From: Halobacterium sp. DL1
Lineage (GTDB): Archaea > Halobacteriota > Halobacteria > Halobacteriales > Halobacteriaceae
DNA: 64,000 nt
Reading direction: 5' to 3'
NCBI GenBank assembly: GCA_000230955.3
Contig: CP007060.1
Span: 2,108,001-2,172,000, forward strand
Below the pieces are notes generated by a model, which was given only the letters and a program-made list of their open reading frames with translations, did no database searches and was not told the DNA's origin. Made by a program: the position numbers and the translations under genes. The first letter of the stretch is position 1, and the number at the start of each line of letters is the position of its first letter. Of the stretch, positions 36,585 through 45,189 are shown piece by piece.

Positions 36585-37214
36585 ATGAAACGGTACGCGG
36601 CCGGCGCGGCGGTCGCCGCGCTGGTGGTCGTCGCCGTCGCCGTCCGCCCCGACAGCGCGCTCGGCGTGCTCCGCGCGGCCGTCGCCAGCCCCTGGTTCCT
36701 GCTGTTCCTCGTGGGCCTGTACGCAATCAGGCCGTTCCTGGGCTGGCCGATCAGCCTGCTGTCGGCGCTCGTCGGCTTCCGGTACGGCGTCGCCGTCGGT
36801 GTGCCCGTCGCACTCGTCGGCGCGGTGGGCACCAGCCTCCCCGCCTACGTCGTCGGCCGCCGCGCCCCGGCGGACGGCCGCCTTCTGGGTCGGTTCACCG
36901 ACGGGAGCCGGCGCTACTTCGACGCGACGGGCGACCTCCGCGGCGTCGTCGCGGCGCGCCTCGCACCGACGCCTTCCGAACCGATTTCTGCCGCAGCGGG
37001 CGCCGGTGGCGTCGGCCTCCGCGCGTTCGTCGGCGGGACGCTGCTCGGCGAACTCCCGTGGGTGGTGGCGACGGTCACGCTCGGCAGCGGGCTGAACGCG
37101 TTCACGATGGACGCCGCGCGGGTGGACCCGACGCTGCTCGTCGGTGGCGCACTCGCCGCGCTACTCGTTCTGACGCCGGTCGCGCACCGCGCGTGGCGGG
37201 CACGGCGGGCGTGA
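36585..37214 (+). CDS. TVP38/TMEM64 (VTT domain) membrane protein
   Basis: A 209-aa membrane protein of the VTT/DedA-related superfamily. The conserved core is visible: FLGWPISLLSALVGFRYGV, then GTSLPAYVVGRRAP, and the ARLAPTPSEPISAAAGAGGV motif followed by GTLLGELPWVV. Family members are thought to move or scramble lipids; a specific role here is not known. It is divergent from the DUF5830 gene, with 80 bp between starts. Confidence 0.82.
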   Translation: MKRYAAGAAVAALVVVAVAVRPDSALGVLRAAVASPWFLLFLVGLYAIRPFLGWPISLLSALVGFRYGVAVGVPVALVGAVGTSLPAYVVGRRAPADGRLLGRFTDGSRRYFDATGDLRGVVAARLAPTPSEPISAAAGAGGVGLRAFVGGTLLGELPWVVATVTLGSGLNAFTMDAARVDPTLLVGGALAALLVLTPVAHRAWRARRA

Positions 37215-37449
37215 GTCAGGAGACCCAGAAGTTGCAGATGTCACACCGTAGAACACGTATACCCAGGTGGCGCCTCCGGAGGCCGGGGTGGTGGTCGCGT
37301 TCACGTACGAGGGTATCGGGTGACGGTCGAACAGAACGGGCTGGCCACATTCGTGGCGGCGGAGTGACCCCACGCCCACACTGGTGGGGCAGGCGCGATC
37401 GGTGCGGTCCGTACGGCCCGCAGCCGGCGGTGTATCCCTCGGTGTGCAG

Positions 37450-37602
37450 TCAGTCGTCGACGCAGACAATCGTCCCGGTGGCGTTATGCATGAACTCCAC
37501 ACCGCCACAGTCGGGGCACGAGTCTACCATCGGTACGAACTCTTCATCCGCCGTGGTGGCCCGGACGAATTCGCCACACGACCGGCACATCAGCATTTCC
37601 AT
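37450..37602 (-). CDS. Small zinc-ribbon protein, coupled to HTH gene
   Basis: A 50-aa protein starting MEMLMCRSCGEFVRATTADE. Two CxxC knuckles, CRSC and CPDC, are spaced 24 residues apart and should hold one zinc. Its ATG at 37602 shares the A of the upstream HTH gene stop (TGATG), so it is translationally coupled to that regulator. Haloarchaea encode many such micro zinc-finger proteins, some of which affect biofilm or swarming; this one is uncharacterised. Confidence 0.75.
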   Translation of the reverse strand: MEMLMCRSCGEFVRATTADEEFVPMVDSCPDCGGVEFMHNATGTIVCVDD

Positions 37603-37949
37603 CAGGGGTCCACTGTCGCTCGGAGATACTGGGTCCACTCCTCGGCGACGACCGCCGAGGGAGCACCCCAATACCGGCTGGTCTGGGTGCGAGCGTCGTA
37701 GTCGATGAGGCCCAGGTCCGCTAACTTCGGCAGGTCGGCGTGCCGAAGGTGCCCCCGAACGCGCTCCCGCTCGCTGTCAGCCTGATGCGTCGAAATGAAC
37801 GTGGCGAGGTCGGCCAGGGACGCCATGTCCTCGTCCGTGGTTTCGAAGTACGCCAGCACCAGCCGCCGCCGCTCGCTCGCCAGGGCCGTGTGCAACCGAC
37901 TCACGGTCGCCGCGTCAGCCTTCGTCGCGGAAAGGGGGGCGGTGGACAT
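37602..37949 (-). CDS. DUF7344-like winged-helix regulator
   Basis: A 115-aa protein with a winged helix-turn-helix of the haloarchaeal DUF7344 type. LHTALASERRRLVLAYFETT is the first helix pair, the segment VRGHLRHADLPKLADLGLID is the recognition and wing region, and DYDARTQTSRYWG is the wing. The N terminus, MSTAPLSATKADAATVS, is unstructured. It probably regulates transcription; the targets are unknown. It is the first gene of a two-gene unit with the zinc-ribbon protein. Confidence 0.8.
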   Translation of the reverse strand: MSTAPLSATKADAATVSRLHTALASERRRLVLAYFETTDEDMASLADLATFISTHQADSERERVRGHLRHADLPKLADLGLIDYDARTQTSRYWGAPSAVVAEEWTQYLRATVDP

Positions 37950-38034
37950 GCACGAGTGTAGTCCTCAATCCAGAATAGGAATCACTGTTGAACGCTCAAC
38001 CCTTTTTTAAGACGGTGGGGCACGGATGGAGAGG

Positions 38035-38694
38035 TCACTCGAAGTCGGCGGCCGAGGACTGCAGAGTTTGTTCGAGGATTTTCTCGTTGCCGCGGCGCAG
38101 CCGGTTAGAGACGGCCTGCTCGGAAACCCCGAGTTCGGCGGCGAGGTCCGCGAGTGACGACTGGCGCGGCGACTCGAAGTAGCCCTGGTGGAGCGCCAGC
38201 ACGAGTGCCTCCCGCTCGGGCTGCGTGAGGTCGAACCGGTGGCCGGTCGGGGTCTTCTCGGTGAGCGTGTACGACCGCTCGATGTGGAGGGTGATATTCT
38301 CCTCCGTGCAGAAATTGTAGAACGTCGAGAGCGCATCGTGGTGTGGGAACCGCAGGCGGAACTGCCACTCGGAGTCGCCGTTACCCTCCAGGATGACGCC
38401 CCCGCTGGTGTTGATGATTTCCAGGAGGCTGAACGGCTCATCGGCCCACTCGACGCGGTAGAGCACCCAGTCGTCGGCACGGTCGAGGGCGTCGACAGTA
38501 CCGATAGCAGGATTCTCCCGGACCCGTTGTTCGAACGTTGCGTGGTCGGCCCCGCGCACCCAGAGGAAGGGCATGACCGCATCGCTGGTCGGGACGAGCC
38601 GTTCGAGTTCGATGCGCATCCCCGGCGGGTCCGCCAGCACCTCCCCGAGCAGGAACTCCGTGGCAGGAATCGTGAACTCCACGATGACGCTCAT
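38035..38694 (-). CDS. HTH_10 (bacterio-opsin activator-like) regulator
   Basis: A 219-aa haloarchaeal regulator. The N-terminal domain (residues 1-155, SVIVEFTIPATEFLLGEVLA) is the BAT-type sensory region. The C-terminal HTH_10 domain spans about 160-215: FDLTQPEREALVLALHQGYF, then LADLAAELGVSEQAVSNRLR. Such proteins control metabolic and stress genes; no target is obvious here. The ATG at 38694 is chosen because the preceding in-frame residues (MAAVAIPR) are not conserved-looking. Confidence 0.88.
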   Translation of the reverse strand: MSVIVEFTIPATEFLLGEVLADPPGMRIELERLVPTSDAVMPFLWVRGADHATFEQRVRENPAIGTVDALDRADDWVLYRVEWADEPFSLLEIINTSGGVILEGNGDSEWQFRLRFPHHDALSTFYNFCTEENITLHIERSYTLTEKTPTGHRFDLTQPEREALVLALHQGYFESPRQSSLADLAAELGVSEQAVSNRLRRGNEKILEQTLQSSAADFE

Positions 38695-38898
38695 ACGAGG
38701 AATCGCTACGGCCGCCACGTATTAAGGCGATATGGCCAGCCCACTTCCCACGGCGCAGACACCCACGACGGAGACGGCTGGAGTGGAGACGGCAGGAGTC
38801 GCCCGTCCGCCCACGAGAACGAGGCCGATGAGGTGGGGTCGTGCTCTGTCACGCGCGGTGTGGTGCTGTGCAGACCACCAGCAGTATCGACCAGCGCC

Positions 38899-39168
38899 CT
38901 ATTCGTCAGGCACGTCTATGGCCTCCGGGAGTTCACCATCCTCTGCGTATTGCTCGACTTGGTGGAGTGCCATGTCTCGAACCGACGAAATAGAGGTATC
39001 GTCCTGGAATAATTCCTCGAACTTCTCACACTCCGCTCGGAACGCTGCTCGTACAGTCGTTTCAGAGAACGTTTGGTGGTCTTCGAGAATGGATTGCAGA
39101 GATTCTACTACGTCGTCTGTCAGGTAGTCTCGGCGTCCTCGTCTGTCTCCTGACCTCATTACAGCCAT
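38899..39168 (-). CDS. Hypothetical small acidic protein
   Basis: An 89-aa predicted helical protein (YLTDDVVESLQSILEDHQTF, then SETTVRAAFRAECEKFEELF). It has no cysteine pair, signal or membrane helix. The region is noticeably less GC-rich than its neighbours, which may mean recent acquisition. An alternative ATG lies three codons in (39159). I do not recognise a family. The acidic composition and wobble-position bias make a real gene likelier than not. Confidence 0.5.
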   Translation of the reverse strand: MAVMRSGDRRGRRDYLTDDVVESLQSILEDHQTFSETTVRAAFRAECEKFEELFQDDTSISSVRDMALHQVEQYAEDGELPEAIDVPDE

Positions 39169-39504
39169 TCACTCAGAATGTGGTGAAAATGCGTTACGAT
39201 AGGGCGTCTCACCTGTCGACAGCGATAGGAGTCGCCGAGTCGTGAGCGCTGGGAGATGATACACCGACAGAGGAACTCACGACCTGAGCACCGCACCGAG
39301 CAACACCGTGGCGCGGTTCTCGGGGGTGGGTCGCGCTCTGTCGCGGCAGACGCGCGTGAGTGCCTGACTGGATCTGTTCGAACCGTCGGAGTGGAACACA
39401 GGGGCGAGAATCACCGGGTCGTCCGAAACCGAGAGACTGTAGCGGGGTGCGTCCCGCGGCCTCACTGCTGGCGAGGTGGGTACCGCTTCTCTATCTTCTG
39501 TGGG
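39169..39504. other. Gap of about 335 bp, no gene seen
   Basis: Between the small hypothetical gene and the zinc-finger gene. The open frames here have arginine-rich, low-complexity translations and do not look real. I see no clear repeat. Confidence 0.4.
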
Positions 39505-39630
39505 TCACACCCAGAAGTTGTCCGAGCAGTCCATGATGACGCCGTGCTGCGGGCAGACGTACTTGCAGTGGCGCTTGAAGAGGTGCGCCTCGCACATCGG
39601 GCACGTCGGGCCGCCCGCGTCCTCGGCCAT
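39505..39630 (-). CDS. Small zinc finger protein (HVO_2523-like)
   Basis: A 41-aa protein, MAEDAGGPTCPMCEAHLFKR then HCKYVCPQHGVIMDCSDNFW. Cys and His pairs (CPMC, HCKYVC, CPQHG, DCSD) fit the haloarchaeal HVO_2523-type zinc finger family. The ATG at 39630 is supported by a TATA-like CTAAACC on the minus strand about 27 nt upstream (near 39654-39660), so it is leaderless; an ATG at 39669 would add 13 residues. It is divergent from the MscS gene. Confidence 0.78.
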   Translation of the reverse strand: MAEDAGGPTCPMCEAHLFKRHCKYVCPQHGVIMDCSDNFWV

Positions 39631-39745
39631 GCGGGAGGCTGCGGACGCGAGCGGTTTAGGCGTATCCATCGCAGCGGCCACCAGGGCGGACCCGGTGCGA
39701 AACCTGACCGTCCGAACCCCCCGACCGCGTCTAACACGTCTGTAG

Positions 39746-39750
39746 TTTAT
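39746..39750 (+). promoter_or_regulatory. TATA box for the MscS gene
   Basis: AGTTTATC, with TTTAT at 39746-39750, is centred about 28 nt before the GTG at 39776. Confidence 0.5.
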
Positions 39751-39775
39751 CTGGCAGCGCACCGTAGAGAACAGG

Positions 39776-40894
39776 GTGAGGGAGTCTCCGGAGATGGTCC
39801 CCCCGCTACTGGGCTTACTCCAATCTAGCATCCCGGTCGACGGCACGCTGGAAATCATCGCTGTCGCTAGCCTCGCCGCAATCGGCATCTGGTACCTCGG
39901 CACCTGGTTGCAGGCCCGCTTCCGGACGGTGAACGCGGAACTCGTCCGCGCTGGACTCCTCCTTGCGCTTACCGTCGTCGTCACCGTCGTCCTCGTACAG
40001 CAGTGGCAATCGACCGCCGACCTGCTGTCTATCATGGGCGCACTCGAGTTCGGCGTCAACGCGGCAATTCTCGTCCTCCTCACAGTCGTCGTCTTCGTCG
40101 CCGCCCACGCGGTAACACGGATCGTCAAGCGGCTACTGCTCGGTGAGCGGCCGAAGGAGCGCACGATGACCGGACACCAGCGCCGCATCCTCTTCTACAT
40201 CGGTCAGGTCGTCGTCTACGTCGCCGCCGTCTTCGCGTCGTTGGCTCTCTGGGGCATCCAGTTGAGCGATCTGCTGCTGGGGGCTGGCGTCCTCGGTATC
40301 GTCCTCGGGCTAGCGTTCCAGAGCACGCTCGGCTCGATTCTCGCCGGCTTCGTGCTGATGCTGTCCCGGCCCTTCGAGGTGGGTGACTGGGTGCGCATCG
40401 GCGACCACGAGGGGTTCATCACCGAGATATCGATCAACCACGTCCGGCTACGCAACCTCGACGGCGAACACGTCGTCCTGCCCAACGAGGGCGTGAACAA
40501 TCGGACAATCATCAACCGCAGCGTCGAGGGAAAGCTCCGGCACACCGTCGAAGTGGGCGTCGATTACGACACCGACCCGGAGCGCGCGGAGGCAGTTGCC
40601 CTCGAGGCGATCAGCGACCTGGACGAGATCATGAGCCAGCCAGCCCCACAGGTGCTGCCGGTGCAGTTCACCGATTCGGCGGTCCTCCTGGAGGTCCGGT
40701 TCTGGATCGACAATCCGACGCCACAGCGCAGGTGGCGCGCCGCACAGGTCGTCATCCACGCGGTCAAGACCGCCTTCGGCGAAGCGGACGTCAAGATCCC
40801 GTTCCCGCAGCGCGAACTCACGGACCGCCAAGCGGACAGCGGCGCCCGCGTCGCCGAGACCTCACGGCGGCCCACCGAGACGGACGACCTGTAG
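39776..40894 (+). CDS. MscS family mechanosensitive channel
   Basis: A 372-aa membrane channel that relieves turgor on osmotic downshock. It has about five helices. The pore helix is LLGAGVLGIVLGLAFQSTLG, then SILAGFVLMLSRPFEVGDWV is the junction into the beta domain, and VVLPNEGVNNRTIINRS is the conserved MscS core. The C-terminal alpha/beta domain ends before a short polar tail. The GTG start at 39776 fits the TATA spacing; an ATG at 39794 is the alternative. Confidence 0.9.
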   Translation: MRESPEMVPPLLGLLQSSIPVDGTLEIIAVASLAAIGIWYLGTWLQARFRTVNAELVRAGLLLALTVVVTVVLVQQWQSTADLLSIMGALEFGVNAAILVLLTVVVFVAAHAVTRIVKRLLLGERPKERTMTGHQRRILFYIGQVVVYVAAVFASLALWGIQLSDLLLGAGVLGIVLGLAFQSTLGSILAGFVLMLSRPFEVGDWVRIGDHEGFITEISINHVRLRNLDGEHVVLPNEGVNNRTIINRSVEGKLRHTVEVGVDYDTDPERAEAVALEAISDLDEIMSQPAPQVLPVQFTDSAVLLEVRFWIDNPTPQRRWRAAQVVIHAVKTAFGEADVKIPFPQRELTDRQADSGARVAETSRRPTETDDL

Positions 40895-41084
40895 TGACGG
40901 CCGCCGGGACGACCCGGACGACGCCCGCAGATGTACATCTCTTGCCGCACGCGTGGCTACGTAACCATCTGTGTGTTGTCGCTCCATCCCGCGAACTGGA
41001 CGAAGAACCCGTGCCAGTAGCTGCGTTTCGACGGAGACGTGGTCGCCGTAGCGATTCGCCGTGAGCGCGTGAACGAGCGCTACG

Positions 41085-44000
41085 TCAGCACTCGCTCCAG
41101 CCGCAGGACTCGCAGGTCTTGCAGCCCTCGCTGAAGTAGAGGCTCATCGACCCGCAGTCCGGACACTCGGGGCTCTCGCCCGCCTCGATGAGCGACTGGG
41201 TCGCGTCCTCGGCGTCCTGTGCAGCGCCCTCGCCCGCGCTGACCGGGCCCTGCGGGCCGCCGACCGCGGCGTCGGCCCCACCGCCGTCGGTCTCGCGGGT
41301 GGCCGTCGACTCGTCGGTGAGTTCGGTGAGGTGTTGCTGCTGGGGGTAGGCCGCGCGGTCGACGTCACCTTCGAGGTAGCGGCGGAGCGCGGTACCGAAG
41401 GCGTCCGGGATAGAGTTGACCTGCTCGCCCTTGTCCCAGGCGACCTTCGGGCTGCGGATGCCCTGCAGTTTGTCGGCGATCTCCTCGGGGTCGACGCCCG
41501 AGCGGAGCGCGACGGAGATGGTCTTCGCGAGCGCCTCCGTGAACGAGCCCGTGAAGCCACCGCTGTTGCCGGTGTTAGCGAACAGCTCGAACGGCCGCTC
41601 GCGCTCGGGGTCCTCGTTGATAGTGACGTAGAGCTTCCCGTAGCCGGTGTCGATGCGCTGGGTGACGCCGTGGAGGAGGTCGGGACGGGACTGCTTCTCG
41701 GCGAACTCGCCCTCGAGTGCGTCCTCGTCGCCCGCGAACAGGTCCCGGAGGTCCTCGCCGAACTCGGCCTGAACCTCCTCGGACTCGAGGAAGCCCTCGA
41801 TGCCGCCGAACGTCTCCTCGATCTGCTCGACCATCGCTTCGGCTGCCTCGTCCTCGTCCATCCCGGAGAAGTCGGCGTTGTCGGCGCGCGTCGTCAGCAC
41901 CTGCTTGCTGCGGGTGCCGTCGCGGTAGACGGTGACGCCCTTCCCGCCGTTCTCGTAGATGTAGCGGTACACCTCGTCCATGTCCTCGACGGAGGCGTCG
42001 TTCGGGAAGTTGCAGGTCTTCGAGATGGCGGAGTCGACGCCCGCCTGGCACGCGGTCTGGACCGCGGCGTGCTCCTTCCCGGAGAGGTCGGAGGTGACGA
42101 CGAACAGTTCACCGATGGCGTCCGGGACCGTCTCCAGGCCCTCGACGCCGTCGAACTCGTTGTTCGCCATCTGCTCCTGTGCCTCCTCCTTGACCGCGTC
42201 GACGTCGATGTCGTTGTCGACCAGCGTCCGGAGGAAGTAGTCGTCGAACTCCACGAGCATCTCGTCGCCCTGCACGTCGTCGGAGACGTTCTTGTAGTAG
42301 GCGACGTTGTAGATGGGCTCACAGCCGCCCGTGGTGTTGCCGACCATCGACGTGGTGCCGGTCGGCGCGATGGTCGTCGTGTTGTGGTTGCGGATGGGGT
42401 AGCCGTCCGCCCAGTCCGCGGCGTCCTCGCCGGTGTGGTGTTCGAACCACTCCGCGTACTCGGTCGGGTTCGCGTACTTGGACTTGCCCCACTCGTCGAA
42501 GCTGTCGCGCTCGCCCGCGAGGTCGTGGCTCGCGGCCTTCGATCCGTGGTCGATGCGCGTCATCAGCTGGCGGGCGATCTCGTTGCCCTCCTCGCTGCCG
42601 TACTTCACGCCGAGCTGGATGTACAGCTGCGCGAGGCCCATGACGCCGAGACCGATCTTGCGCATCTCGGCGACCTTCTCCTCGATCTTCTCGACCGGGA
42701 AGTCCGACATGGTGACGACGTTCTCGAGGAAGCGCGTCCCCATCTCGATGCGGTGGTCGAACTCCTCGGTGTCGACGGCCTCCGCGAGGAAGCGCTCGAC
42801 GCCCTCCTCCAGGGAGTCGAACTCGTTCTGCTCGCTCCAGACGCGCCAGTCGGGCGCGTTCTGGGCGGCGAGCGTCGAGAGGTTGATGTGGCCGAGGTTG
42901 CAGGCCTCGTACTCCTCGAGGGGCTGCTCGCCACAGGGGTTCGTCGCGAGGATGCGGTGGTCGGGGTGCTCCTCGACGTCGAAGGAGTGCTGCTTGTTGA
43001 CGCGCTCGAGGTAGATGACGCCGGGTTCGCCGTTCTCGTGGGCGCCCTCGACGATGCGGTCCCAGAGCTCGCCGGCGGGGATGGTGAGCTCCTCGCCGGG
43101 TTCGACGTAGTGGCCGAGCCCGTAGCGGGAGTACATCTCCCTGGTCTCCTCGGTGGCAATGTGTGGTTCGCCCGTACGCGGGTTCGTGAACGTGTACTCC
43201 TCGCCGTTCTCCAGGGCCTCCATGAAGCCGTCGGTGACGCCGACGGAGATGTTGAAGTTAGAGAGGTGGCCCTCGACGGCGTTCCGGAGGTGCTTGGGCA
43301 CGCGGCCGTCCTCGTCGATGAGTTCGCGGGCCTCCTCCAAGGCCTCGGAGAACGTGGTGTACGTGTAGTCGTCGGGGTCGTTGAGGCGGAGCGTGTGCGC
43401 GAGGCTCACGTCCTTGTTCTTCGCGTGGATGAACTCCACGACGTCCGGGTGGGAGACCCGCATTACGGCCATCTGGGCGCCGCGGCGCGCGCCGCCCTGC
43501 GCGATGGTCTCGCACATCTGGTCGAACGTCTCCATGAACGTCAGCGGCCCGGAGGCGATGCCGCCCGTGGAGCCGACGGAGTCGCCGTAGGGGCGGAGCT
43601 GCCAGAACGCGTACCCCATGCCGCCGCCTGACTGGAACACTTCGGCGGCCTCCTTGGCGGTCTGGTGGATGTCCGTGAGGTCGTCGCCCGGCGAGTCGAC
43701 GAAGCAGGCCGAGAGCTGCTGGAGTTCGTCGCCGGCGTTCATCAGCGTCGGCGAGTTCGGCATGAACGCGAGGCGCTCCATCAGTTCCTGGAACTCGCCG
43801 CGGATGCTCTTGACGTGCGCTCGCGCGCTGTCGTCGTCGAGGTCGGGGACGATGGTGTCGTAGGCGAACTTGTTGACGTTCGCTTCGGTCAGTTCGACCT
43901 CGGCGTCGTCCTCGGGGGTGACGCCCGCACCGAACACTTCCTCGGCGAGTTCGTCGCGGCGCGGGTGGTCGGGTTTGAGCTGGTCCGGCGTGACCGTCAC

Positions 44001-44228
44001 CGGCTCGTCCGTCTCGTAGACGACTTCCGCGAGCGCGATGTTCTTCGCGACGCGCTCGAAGAGGTCCTCCTGGCTCTCGACGGGGTCGCCGCTGGAGTCC
44101 TTGCGGAGGTAGCGCGCGGGCAGGATGTTCTGGTAGGCGTTGTCGGTCATCCGGTCGGCCAGCGTGTCGCCGTCGACGCGCTTGACCGGCAGCGTGAGGT
44201 CGTCCGCGGAGAGGTCGTGGGAGCTCAT
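41085..44228 (-). CDS. nrdJ: Adenosylcobalamin-dependent ribonucleotide reductase (class II)
   Basis: A 1047-aa enzyme making deoxyribonucleotides with coenzyme B12. Motifs: SACFVDSPGDDLTDIHQT (first redox Cys), NPCGEQPLEEYEACNLGHIN (active-site Cys and Glu of the finger loop), and NTTTIAPTGTTSMVGNTTGG. The C-terminal CPDCGSMSLYFSEGCKTCES plus CGWSEC is a zinc-ribbon with the tail cysteines that re-reduce the active site. No intein interrupts it. A GGGAGGG run lies just before the ATG as a possible ribosome-binding site. It is the only RNR in the window. Confidence 0.96.
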   Translation of the reverse strand: MSSHDLSADDLTLPVKRVDGDTLADRMTDNAYQNILPARYLRKDSSGDPVESQEDLFERVAKNIALAEVVYETDEPVTVTPDQLKPDHPRRDELAEEVFGAGVTPEDDAEVELTEANVNKFAYDTIVPDLDDDSARAHVKSIRGEFQELMERLAFMPNSPTLMNAGDELQQLSACFVDSPGDDLTDIHQTAKEAAEVFQSGGGMGYAFWQLRPYGDSVGSTGGIASGPLTFMETFDQMCETIAQGGARRGAQMAVMRVSHPDVVEFIHAKNKDVSLAHTLRLNDPDDYTYTTFSEALEEARELIDEDGRVPKHLRNAVEGHLSNFNISVGVTDGFMEALENGEEYTFTNPRTGEPHIATEETREMYSRYGLGHYVEPGEELTIPAGELWDRIVEGAHENGEPGVIYLERVNKQHSFDVEEHPDHRILATNPCGEQPLEEYEACNLGHINLSTLAAQNAPDWRVWSEQNEFDSLEEGVERFLAEAVDTEEFDHRIEMGTRFLENVVTMSDFPVEKIEEKVAEMRKIGLGVMGLAQLYIQLGVKYGSEEGNEIARQLMTRIDHGSKAASHDLAGERDSFDEWGKSKYANPTEYAEWFEHHTGEDAADWADGYPIRNHNTTTIAPTGTTSMVGNTTGGCEPIYNVAYYKNVSDDVQGDEMLVEFDDYFLRTLVDNDIDVDAVKEEAQEQMANNEFDGVEGLETVPDAIGELFVVTSDLSGKEHAAVQTACQAGVDSAISKTCNFPNDASVEDMDEVYRYIYENGGKGVTVYRDGTRSKQVLTTRADNADFSGMDEDEAAEAMVEQIEETFGGIEGFLESEEVQAEFGEDLRDLFAGDEDALEGEFAEKQSRPDLLHGVTQRIDTGYGKLYVTINEDPERERPFELFANTGNSGGFTGSFTEALAKTISVALRSGVDPEEIADKLQGIRSPKVAWDKGEQVNSIPDAFGTALRRYLEGDVDRAAYPQQQHLTELTDESTATRETDGGGADAAVGGPQGPVSAGEGAAQDAEDATQSLIEAGESPECPDCGSMSLYFSEGCKTCESCGWSEC

Positions 44229-44601
44229 CGACGGTCCCTCCCCGGTACAGTGCGTTGCGTGGTTGGTTGGAGTATCATGGATTGGTCGAACACCGGGTCG
44301 CAGTTGACGACGAATGGTACCGCGCGGAGCGGTTAGTAGTTGTGTTTCTACACCCCGCGACGGCCGCCGTCAACCGGCCCGAATCTGCGTGCCTCAAGTG
44401 TATGGCTGGCTGGGTCATAAGCCCATCCAAAGCGGGGTGAAAGTGGTAACCATCTATCGACAAATGTCGGGGACGTAGCGGTGTTTTCAGTTTCGTCCTC
44501 CAGTGGAACAAGAGGGGGGTTCGGAAGCGCGGGAACCGCCGGCTGTTCGGGGTAGCGCTGCCAGCGGTGGCGACCCCGATTCGGCGGCGGTCAGGCCGGG
44601 G
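44229..44601. other. Upstream region of nrdJ
   Basis: A 373-bp gap between trpG and nrdJ, both on the minus strand. An imperfect palindrome, TGGGTCATAAGCCCA (44411-44425), contains a TATA-like CTTATGA on the minus strand. I do not see the conserved B12 box of a cobalamin riboswitch. The weak open frame in it does not look like a gene. Confidence 0.4.
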
Positions 44602-45189
44602 TCACACCGCGGCGAGGAAGTTACGAATCAGGTCGTGGCCGGCGCCCGTCAGGACGCTCTCGGGGTGGAACTGCACGCAGGCAATGGGGTGCTCGCGGTG
44701 GCGGACGCCCATCGGGAGGTCGCCGCCCGCGACGGTGGCCGACACCTCGAAGCAGTCCGGAATCTCCGTGCACGCCAGCGAGTGGTAGCGGGCCGCTGGG
44801 AACTCCTGTTCGACGCCCGCGAAGACGCCCCGGCCGTCGTGCTCGACGTCACTCGTCTTGCCGTGAATCGGTTCGGGGGCGCGACCGACTTCGCCGCCGT
44901 ACTCGTACACCGCGGCCTCCATGCCGAGGCAGACGCCGAGCGTCGGCACGTCCGGGCTCACGTCCCGCAGGACGTCGGCCGTGACGCCGACGTCGCGGTC
45001 GTTCTTCGGGTGGCCGGGGCCGGGGCTGACGACGATGGCGTCCGGGTCGACGTCGCGCACGTCGTCGAGGCTCGCGGAGTTCTTCACCACCGGTGTCTCC
45101 GGGCGTCCGCCGTCGACCTGCTGTTCGGAGACGTACTCCACGAGGTTGTACGTGAACGAGTCGAAGTTGTCGACGAAGAGGACTTTCAC
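44602..45189 (-). CDS. trpG: Anthranilate synthase component II (glutamine amidotransferase)
   Basis: A 195-aa class I amidotransferase that feeds ammonia to TrpE. The oxyanion/nucleophile segment is LGVCLGMEAAVYEYGG, with the catalytic Cys. The His-Glu pair is in QFHPESVLTGAGHDLIRNFL. VDNFDSFTYNLVEYV opens the protein as usual. MetGlu replaces the HisGln that follows the nucleophile in many bacterial TrpG proteins; similar variants occur in haloarchaea. It is the last gene of trpDFEG and overlaps trpE by 4 bp. Confidence 0.95.
   Translation of the reverse strand: MKVLFVDNFDSFTYNLVEYVSEQQVDGGRPETPVVKNSASLDDVRDVDPDAIVVSPGPGHPKNDRDVGVTADVLRDVSPDVPTLGVCLGMEAAVYEYGGEVGRAPEPIHGKTSDVEHDGRGVFAGVEQEFPAARYHSLACTEIPDCFEVSATVAGGDLPMGVRHREHPIACVQFHPESVLTGAGHDLIRNFLAAV

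Noticed and set aside
37215-37449. Possible decayed zinc-finger gene on the minus strand (an HECGQPVLF segment and, in another frame, CDICNFWVS before a stop)
   Set aside because: The two pieces are in different frames, with no start or convincing Cys set. It may be a frameshifted remnant but is too weak to list as a gene.
39256-39828. 190-codon open frame on the plus strand
   Set aside because: It overlaps the zinc-finger gene and the MscS promoter, is rich in Arg and His, and has no domain.
44255-44511. Short open frames upstream of nrdJ on both strands
   Set aside because: Composition is basic and non-acidic, with no start signal and no family resemblance.
44229-44601. Cobalamin riboswitch before the B12-dependent reductase
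   Set aside because: No B12-box-like consensus or suitable fold was recognisable. Regulation by B12 cannot be claimed.
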